Shown here piece by piece: positions 33,704 through 38,018 of a DNA stretch of 38,018 nucleotides. The notes beneath the pieces were generated by a model, which was not told the origin of the DNA, did no database searches, and worked only from the letters and a program-made list of their open reading frames with translations. Position numbers and translations under genes: made by a program. How positions within the stretch are numbered: the stretch's first letter is position 1; each line of letters begins with the position of its first letter. Source of the DNA: Deltaproteobacteria bacterium (GTDB taxonomy: Bacteria > Desulfobacterota > Desulfobaccia > Desulfobaccales > 0-14-0-80-60-11); NCBI GenBank assembly GCA_030655955.1, contig JAUSOZ010000251.1, positions 1-38,018 on the forward strand, written 5' to 3'.

Positions 33704-33847
33704 TTTCTGGTTCCCAAGCTCCCGATTGGGAACCCCATTGCAGGCAAAGCTCCTGCTTTGCGAGAGAATCATTTATTTATTGCGCCGTGCGCCCCAAGCA
33801 GGAGCTTGGGGGGAATTTACGTTCCCAAGCAGGAGCTTGGGAACGAG
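33704..33847. repeat. Four-hairpin palindromic element, copy B
   Basis: Same layout as 19774-19917. TTTTTCTG, then hairpin 1 at 33710-33733 (GTTCCCAAGC with a diverged right half), then GCAAAGC-tcct-GCTTTGC, then CCCCAAGC-agga-GCTTGGGG, then hairpin 4 at 33821-33844, which is identical to 19891-19914. The distance between first and last hairpin is the same in both copies. It lies between cbiK and the 85-residue gene. A degraded third copy (first two hairpins) may occur near 35185-35240. Confidence 0.75.
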
Positions 33848-33876
33848 GGAAAAAACCTCCTTGGGACCAAGTTTCC

Positions 33877-34749
33877 CTATAAGTTCTTCAAGGCCTGGGC
33901 CAGATGGTCCAAATAGATCGCGATGATCCCATCCTGATACCCCAGCCCCTTTGTAATCCCCTCGATGCGGTAGGCTTTTTGCTTCAGAAGCTCGGATTTC
34001 CAGCTTTCCGGTTCATCGCCCAACATATCCTTGGCCACATGTTCACCGGCCACAAACATGAAGGGCATCAGGACCACGGCGGCAGGATTGGCTTTCTTGA
34101 CGGCCTCAAAGGCCTCTTCCTTGGCGGGTGTGCCTTCCACGGTGCCCAGGAAGACATTCTGGTGGGGGTAACGGGCCCGCAACAACCGGCTGAAGGCCAG
34201 ATAGGTCGCGGTCCCTTCGTGGGTGGGGCTGCCGTGGGCCATCAGGACCACCGCCGTGGCCGTCAAGTCTTTTGGGAAAGTCTGGGCCAGGATATTAAGG
34301 ACTCGCTCCTGATCCTTGGGGCTGCTCAGCAGCGGTTTTCCCAAGGCGACTTTGAGGCCGGGGATCTCCCGGCTTACCTGCACGACTTTCTTGTCCCACT
34401 CCTCCCCCGGCACAATATGGAGGGACTGGATGGCCAGCCGGGTATATCCGGCCGCTTTTAATTCTCGCAGGGTCGTGGCCAGGTCATTGAGCTTCTGGCC
34501 CTTTTCCTTGGCGACCTTGTGCCGGACTTTATGGGAGGTGAAGGCCCAGCGGATTTCATACCCCGGAAAGCGCTCTTTGACTTTGGTTTCAAAATGACTG
34601 TACGTGTCAAAGGCTGCGGTGGTGGTGCCAAAAGCCGCCAAAACGATGGCGGGTTTGGCCGTTGCGGCGGCGTTCAGCGCCCCAGGGGCACTGATCGCCA
34701 TGATGAACAGCAGGAGAAATAACCACCTGAACTTACTCGGCTTTACCAT
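33877..34749 (-). CDS. cbiK: Periplasmic-type sirohydrochlorin cobaltochelatase CbiK
   Basis: CbiK inserts Co2+ into sirohydrochlorin in anaerobic cobalamin synthesis. The 290-residue protein has the expected metal-binding residues H172 (MAHGSPTHEG), E205 (LGTVEGTP) and H237 (FVAGEHVAKDM). The N-terminus carries a clear signal peptide (WLFLLLFIMAISAPGALNAAA), as in the periplasmic CbiK of Desulfovibrio, which can also bind haem. Such an enzyme cannot act directly in the cytoplasmic cobalamin pathway, so its job may be cobalt or tetrapyrrole handling in the periplasm. A cobalamin riboswitch plus terminator precedes it. Corrinoid is also needed by the acsD product encoded at 36629. Confidence 0.93.
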   Translation of the reverse strand: MVKPSKFRWLFLLLFIMAISAPGALNAAATAKPAIVLAAFGTTTAAFDTYSHFETKVKERFPGYEIRWAFTSHKVRHKVAKEKGQKLNDLATTLRELKAAGYTRLAIQSLHIVPGEEWDKKVVQVSREIPGLKVALGKPLLSSPKDQERVLNILAQTFPKDLTATAVVLMAHGSPTHEGTATYLAFSRLLRARYPHQNVFLGTVEGTPAKEEAFEAVKKANPAAVVLMPFMFVAGEHVAKDMLGDEPESWKSELLKQKAYRIEGITKGLGYQDGIIAIYLDHLAQALKNL

Positions 34750-34778
34750 GTCGTCCTCACTTTATGCGGTTGATTGCC

Positions 34779-34814
34779 AAAAAAAAATCCTTAAGTCACG
34801 GAGACTTAAGGATT
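34779..34814 (-). terminator. Riboswitch expression-platform terminator
   Basis: A perfect 12-bp stem (GACTTAAGGATT side at 34803-34814 with AATCCTTAAGTC at 34786-34797, five-base loop) is followed on the minus strand by nine U residues (34779-34787). It lies between the cobalamin aptamer and the cbiK start codon, 30 bases before it. A second CTTAAG near 34870-34875 could take part in an antiterminator; that pairing is a guess. Confidence 0.85.
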
Positions 34815-34875
34815 GCACCCAGCTTCTTGATCCTTATTGGAGCTTACCGCCCGCTAGGCCTCGTAGGGGCTTAAG

Positions 34876-35044
34876 CCTTTACCCGGGCAGGTCTTCTGAC
34901 TTCCGGATCTTCCTACTCCCTGCGCCTTCCCATCTCGCTTCAGTGAGACAGTGGCTTTATACAGGTTTCGTCCCCGGTTACAGCGGCGGGACCGTGCCGG
35001 TATTGCACCGGCTTCCCTATTATACCCTATATGGGTACCCGAAT
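34876..35044 (-). promoter_or_regulatory. Cobalamin riboswitch (aptamer)
   Basis: The minus strand shows the conserved B12 aptamer blocks in order: AAGCCGGTGCAATACCGGC, then CCCGCCGCTGTAA, then the core GCCACTG (34949-34955), then GGGAAGGCG, then GGAAGTCAGAAGACCTGCC. A P1 pairing of TACCC (near 35034-35039) with GGGTA (near 34880-34884) closes it. With the terminator downstream it should repress cbiK (and perhaps the 85-residue gene) by transcription termination when cobalamin is abundant. Confidence 0.92.
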
Positions 35045-35121
35045 ATTGTTAGCCCCAATATATATGCAAGTAATTCCGGCTGTCAAGAAAAAAAATAGCC
35101 CGGCTCAACACCCGGAGTCAT

Positions 35122-35262
35122 GTAGGGTGCGCACCGCGCACCATGACATGGCTGGTAGTGCCCGCCCTGCGTTTAATTCCTCTCGTTTCCCAGTTCCTGC
35201 TGAGTAACGCCAATGGGTGGCGAAGCTCTACTTCGGCGACTGGTGCGCGGTGCGCACCCTAC
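35122..35262. repeat. 22-bp perfect inverted repeat GTAGGGTGCGCACCG...
   Basis: GTAGGGTGCGCACCGCGCAC followed by CA at 35122-35143 is repeated in exact inverted form at 35241-35262. The 97-base interior contains CTCGTTTCCCAGTTCCTGCT and GGCGAAGCTCTACTTCGGC, which resemble the first two hairpins of the four-hairpin elements at 19774 and 33704. It may be a small nested mobile repeat. No coding sequence is present. Confidence 0.65.
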
Positions 35263-35319
35263 AAAGCTTTTAGAGAGAGCATGCTTACTCCGGGGTCCAT
35301 GGGTGAGCTTTAAGGCGGT

Positions 35320-35393
35320 TGGCTGGGGGACTAGGATTCGAACCTAGATCAGCGGCGCCAAAGGCCGCTGTCCTGCCATTGGACGATCCCCCA
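35320..35393 (-). tRNA. tRNA-Gln (anticodon TTG)
   Basis: The minus strand gives a 74-nt tRNA with acceptor stem TGGGGGA/TCCCCCA, anticodon stem GCGGC/GCCGC around the loop CTTTGGC (anticodon TTG), T loop TTCGAAT and encoded CCA. This is glutamine tRNA. Confidence 0.95.
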
Positions 35394-35732
35394 GTATGAG
35401 GCCGGCTCAGGGTCCGCGGTTTCCGACCCCGACCTGAGAAATTATAATGGTTATTCCCCCGGCCACGCAAGTATTTTGTCCATTGACAGCCTGAGGCGGT
35501 CCAGGAGCTCTTTTTGTAGGCGCCGCAAGCCCGTGCCGGCCCAGGCAATAGGCCCGGGAGGCTTATTGGCCGGCGACTTGGTATGAGCCCCATGAATCTT
35601 ATCCCATTTCCCGGAATTCTGCCTGAATTGCCGCCCGTCGGAGCACAGTGATGATGGCACAAAGAGCTTTACGTTCTCTCTATTTTTCTCTATAATTTAT
35701 GTGAATACTTTCACACTGAGGGAGATCTAATC
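35394..35732. promoter_or_regulatory. Intergenic region with candidate cooC promoter
   Basis: About 340 bases between tRNA-Gln and cooC, divergently read. TATAAT at 35691-35696 is preceded at 17 bases by TTTACG (35668-35673, 4 of 6 matches to the -35 consensus), a plausible cooC promoter. GGGAG at about 35722-35726 is the ribosome binding site. The frame at 35451-35660 has no support as a gene. Confidence 0.5.
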
Positions 35733-36482
35733 GTGAGTTTTCTCATCGCCATGGCCGGCAAAGGCGGCACCGGCAAGACCACCGTGGCCGGCATGCTGTT
35801 GCGCTACCTGTTGGAACACGGCAAAAAACCGGTGCTGGCAGTGGACGCCGACGCCAATAGCAATCTCAATGAAGTTCTGGGGCTTGAGGTGGACAGCTCC
35901 GTGGGCGCGGCCCGGGAAGAGATGAAAAAGGGCGGCGGCATGGTGGACATGACCAAAGACCAGCTTGTCGAGATGCGCATCAACCAGTGCCTGGTGGAGG
36001 CCGACGGCTTTGATCTCATCGCCATGGGCCAGCCCGAAGGCCCGGGCTGTTACTGCGCCGCCAACAACCTGGTGGCCCATTTTATGGATGTCCTGGCGAA
36101 AAATTACCCTTATATCCTGATGGATAACGAAGCAGGCATGGAGCACATGAGCCGCCTCACCACCAATAAGGTGGATCTCCTGGTGCTGGTGAGCGACCCA
36201 TCCTGGCGCGGAATCCAGGCGGCCAGGCGTCTCAAGGACCTGGCCCAGGCCCTGAAGGTTGTGGTGGGGCGCGCCGTTCTCATCGTCAACCGGGTGACGA
36301 ACGGGCTGAGCCCCAAGACCACGGAGGAAATTGCCACCCAAGGCCTCGAACTGGCCGGCCTGATCCCCGAGGATTCCCAGTTGGCCGAGTTCGACAGCGA
36401 GGGTCGCCCCACTTTTACCTTACCAGCCGATTCATTAGCATTAAAAGGTGCTTACGCCATCTTCGACCGTTTATTTACCTAA
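35733..36482 (+). CDS. cooC: CooC/AcsF-type nickel-insertion ATPase
   Basis: A 249-residue P-loop ATPase of the CooC/AcsF/MinD class that matures carbon monoxide dehydrogenase by delivering Ni. Walker A is GKGGTGKTT (residues 9-17), with the deviant Lys signature of this family. The metal-binding CxC motif is C106-Y-C108 (GPGCYCAAN), and DNEAGMEHMSR follows. The start is GTG at 35733 (ATG at 35751 would remove the first strand); GGGAG lies upstream. It is followed by acsD and cooS on the same strand, the expected context. Members of this group can bind Ni as dimers through the CxC motif. Confidence 0.93.
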   Translation: MSFLIAMAGKGGTGKTTVAGMLLRYLLEHGKKPVLAVDADANSNLNEVLGLEVDSSVGAAREEMKKGGGMVDMTKDQLVEMRINQCLVEADGFDLIAMGQPEGPGCYCAANNLVAHFMDVLAKNYPYILMDNEAGMEHMSRLTTNKVDLLVLVSDPSWRGIQAARRLKDLAQALKVVVGRAVLIVNRVTNGLSPKTTEEIATQGLELAGLIPEDSQLAEFDSEGRPTFTLPADSLALKGAYAIFDRLFT

Positions 36483-36520
36483 GTTCATTACCCGCGATCC
36501 TCCCAAGCGTGATTTTTTGC

Positions 36521-36550
36521 TTGACAGGTTGCCTAGTTAATTATTATTTT
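36521..36550 (+). promoter_or_regulatory. Candidate promoter upstream of acsD
   Basis: A perfect TTGACA (36521-36526) stands before a very AT-rich run where TATTTT (36545-36550, 18-base spacing) or an overlapping TTATTT (17-base) can serve as -10. It lies about 80 bases before the chosen acsD start and after the cooC stop, suggesting that acsD can be expressed apart from cooC. Confidence 0.5.
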
Positions 36551-36628
36551 CACAATGTTTATACCTCCGCAGTTCACAATAAAGTTAAGATGCCGGCGAT
36601 TTCCGGAAAAATTAAGGAGGGAACTACC

Positions 36629-37576
36629 TTGGCGTTTGAAATTCCCAAACAGAAGTATTCTGGCGCGATCAAAACAGTAACCATCGGCAAAGGCGATAAA
36701 GCCATCACCCTGGGAGGAGAAACCTCCTACCCCTTCTATGTGTTTGAAGGGGCAATGCCCCACAAACCCCGGATTGCCATGGAAGTATGGGACAAGGATC
36801 CGGGCGAGGACTGGGCCGGACCGGCGTATGCCGCTATCAAGGATGTTGCCAAGGACCCCGTAGCTTGGGCCGTGAAGTGCGTCAAAGAATTTGGCGCCGA
36901 AGCCATCGGCTTGGTCCTGGTGAGCACCGATCCCAACGGGGACAACGCTACCCCCGAAGCGGCCGCGGCCACGGCCAAGAAGGTGTTGGCCGCCATTGAC
37001 GTGCCGTTGATTGTTTACGGCACCAGCAACGTGGAAAAGGACGCGGAAGTGCTGCCCGTCGTAGCCGAGGCTTGCGCCGACAAGAGCATCACCATCGGCC
37101 CGGTGCAGGACAAGAACTACAAGAAGATCGGTGCCGCGGCCCTGGCCTACAACCATTCAGTGTCGGCTAACTCCCCCATCGACGTCAACCTGGCCAAGCA
37201 GTTGAACATCCTTCTGGGCCAGTTGGGCGTGAAAGACAGCCAGATCCTGGTTGATCCCACCACCGGCGGTCTGGGCTACGGTATGGAATATTCCTATTCC
37301 GTCATCGAGCGTGACCGCATGGCCGCCCTCACCCAGGAAGATGACAAGCTGCAGTCCCCCATCCTCAGCTATGTCGGCCAAGAAGTGTGGAAAGTGAAGG
37401 AGTGCCGGCAGACCAACGAAGAGGCGCCGCAACTGGGCGACCAGACCAAGCGGGGCATTCTGATGGAGGCCATCACTGCCGTGGACCTGCTCCTGGCCGG
37501 CAGCGATCTGCTCATCATGCGCCATCCGGAATCGGTGAAAATGGTGAAAAGCATCATCCAGGAACTGGCCGGCTGA
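36629..37576 (+). CDS. acsD: CODH/ACS complex delta subunit (corrinoid Fe-S protein small subunit)
   Basis: The delta subunit, with the gamma subunit, forms the corrinoid Fe-S protein that carries the methyl group to acetyl-CoA synthase in the Wood-Ljungdahl pathway. Family blocks are TLGGETSYPFYVFEGAMPHKP, AMEVWDKDPGEDW, LLGQLGVKDSQILVDPTTGG, LGYGMEYSYSVIERDRMAAL and LLIMRHPESV. I chose the TTG at 36629: AAGGAGGG lies seven bases upstream, and the resulting N-terminus (MAFEIPKQKYSGAI) aligns with the known start of Moorella CfsB (MAVQILRDRSRAAV). Earlier ATGs (36509, 36590) would add unsupported leaders. The product is 315 residues, normal for the family. cooC precedes and cooS follows. Confidence 0.93.
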   Translation: MAFEIPKQKYSGAIKTVTIGKGDKAITLGGETSYPFYVFEGAMPHKPRIAMEVWDKDPGEDWAGPAYAAIKDVAKDPVAWAVKCVKEFGAEAIGLVLVSTDPNGDNATPEAAAATAKKVLAAIDVPLIVYGTSNVEKDAEVLPVVAEACADKSITIGPVQDKNYKKIGAAALAYNHSVSANSPIDVNLAKQLNILLGQLGVKDSQILVDPTTGGLGYGMEYSYSVIERDRMAALTQEDDKLQSPILSYVGQEVWKVKECRQTNEEAPQLGDQTKRGILMEAITAVDLLLAGSDLLIMRHPESVKMVKSIIQELAG

Positions 37577-37731
37577 GTCGACGCCGCACCTGGATCAGAG
37601 GTATCTTTTTTCTCAGGGCTCAGCCCCTTACGCCTTCGCAGCACATGGATTAACTTCCGGGTAGCGGGCTCTGTTTCCAAAGGGGGGCCATGAAGGTCAT
37701 CCCTAAAAGTAAGAAACTGGAGGAGAAATTA

Positions 37732-38018
37732 ATGGCTGAGTTAGATTTGGAAAAACTATCTATTGACCCTGCGACCATACAGATGCTGAAGAAGGCCAAG
37801 GCGGACGGGGTCGAGACCATTTGGGACCGGGCTGCGGCTATGAAGCCCTGCCCCATCGGCGCTGAAGGCGCTTGTTGCCGCATCTGCTCCCAGGGCCCCT
37901 GCCGGGTGCCGCCCCCCAAGAAGAAAGAAGGCGAGACCAGCGAAGAGAAGAAGCAGCGCACGGGTCTGTGCGGCGCCACCGCCGAGACCATCGTGGCCCG
38001 GAACTTCGCCCGCATGGT
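37732..38018 (+). CDS. cooS: Carbon monoxide dehydrogenase catalytic subunit, 3' partial
   Basis: The first 95 residues of a Ni-dependent CO dehydrogenase (CooS/AcsA type) are present; the gene runs off the window. After LEKLSIDPATIQMLKKAK comes the Cys-rich N-terminus that binds the D and B clusters: C40PIGAEGACC49, C52, C57 (RICSQGPCRV) and GLC80GATAETIVARNFARM. The enzyme interconverts CO2 and CO, in the acetyl-CoA context feeding ACS. I chose the ATG at 37732, where GGAGGAG lies seven bases upstream; the frame is open to an ATG at 37690 but without such a site. It follows acsD on the same strand. The Lys-rich insert (PPPKKKEGETSEEKKQ) between the Cys groups is notable. Confidence 0.94.
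   Translation, partial: MAELDLEKLSIDPATIQMLKKAKADGVETIWDRAAAMKPCPIGAEGACCRICSQGPCRVPPPKKKEGETSEEKKQRTGLCGATAETIVARNFARM

Noticed and set aside
35451-35660. 69-codon minus-strand frame between tRNA-Gln and cooC
   Set aside because: No ribosome binding site, no motif, and its upstream end lies close to the cooC promoter region.

Overview
The window looks like a chromosomal segment of a high-GC, Gram-negative, strictly anaerobic bacterium, most likely a member of the Desulfobacterota (the former Deltaproteobacteria; an acetate-oxidising or Wood-Ljungdahl sulfate reducer or a relative). This rests on the carbonyl branch of the Wood-Ljungdahl pathway at the right end (cooC, acsD and the start of cooS), a signal-peptide-bearing CbiK cobaltochelatase under a cobalamin riboswitch, Mo-cofactor genes, a GlcF-like Fe-S protein, and Gram-negative envelope genes (lnt, RND/MFP/TolC, M48 lipoproteins). 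The species call is inference.

Layout. Positions 1-1950 are AT-rich, hold a partial SIS-domain gene and non-coding sequence, and end exactly at the 3' end of a tRNA-Glu gene, like a genomic-island edge. Positions 2237-3914 are a tightly overlapping minus-strand operon, merR-mobB-mobA, with a good candidate operator. Next come a small CxCxC thioredoxin-like protein, a GlcF-like Fe-S oxidoreductase subunit, a lone receiver protein and a DUF1015 protein (4034-8156). A sigma70-like promoter and an extensively foldable leader of about 250 nt precede speD, followed by a CorC-type CBS protein. From 9874 to 13137 is an accessory-looking patch: a low-GC orphan gene, palindromic repeats, a frameshifted MazEF-like toxin-antitoxin pair and an M48 lipoprotein. 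It lies between corC and lnt, genes that are adjacent in many proteobacteria. After lnt come a small exported protein and a second M48 lipoprotein.

Positions 16461-22425 encode a complete tripartite RND efflux system on the minus strand. Positions 22774-25320 are a sensory cluster: a globin-coupled sensor fused to a PsiE-type membrane domain, converging on a histidine kinase whose gene abuts that of a histidine-rich membrane protein. Era and a 1303-residue multi-sensor diguanylate cyclase follow. Positions 31454-35044 (minus strand) hold a cobalamin riboswitch with terminator, periplasmic CbiK, an 85-residue protein, a promoter-plus-terminator unit that could be a small RNA or attenuator, an outer-membrane barrel protein and a small periplasmic protein. 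tRNA-Gln then precedes the CODH/ACS genes, which run off the right edge.

The main themes are corrinoid and metal metabolism serving one-carbon chemistry (CbiK to the corrinoid Fe-S protein, Mob genes to Mo/W enzymes), envelope maintenance, and gas or redox sensing. No CRISPR array, prophage or intact transposase gene was seen. Palindromic repeats are abundant in the intergenic regions; one is a four-hairpin element of about 144 nt present in two colinear copies. The least explained items are the speD leader RNA, the globin-PsiE/His-rich kinase cluster, and that four-hairpin element.
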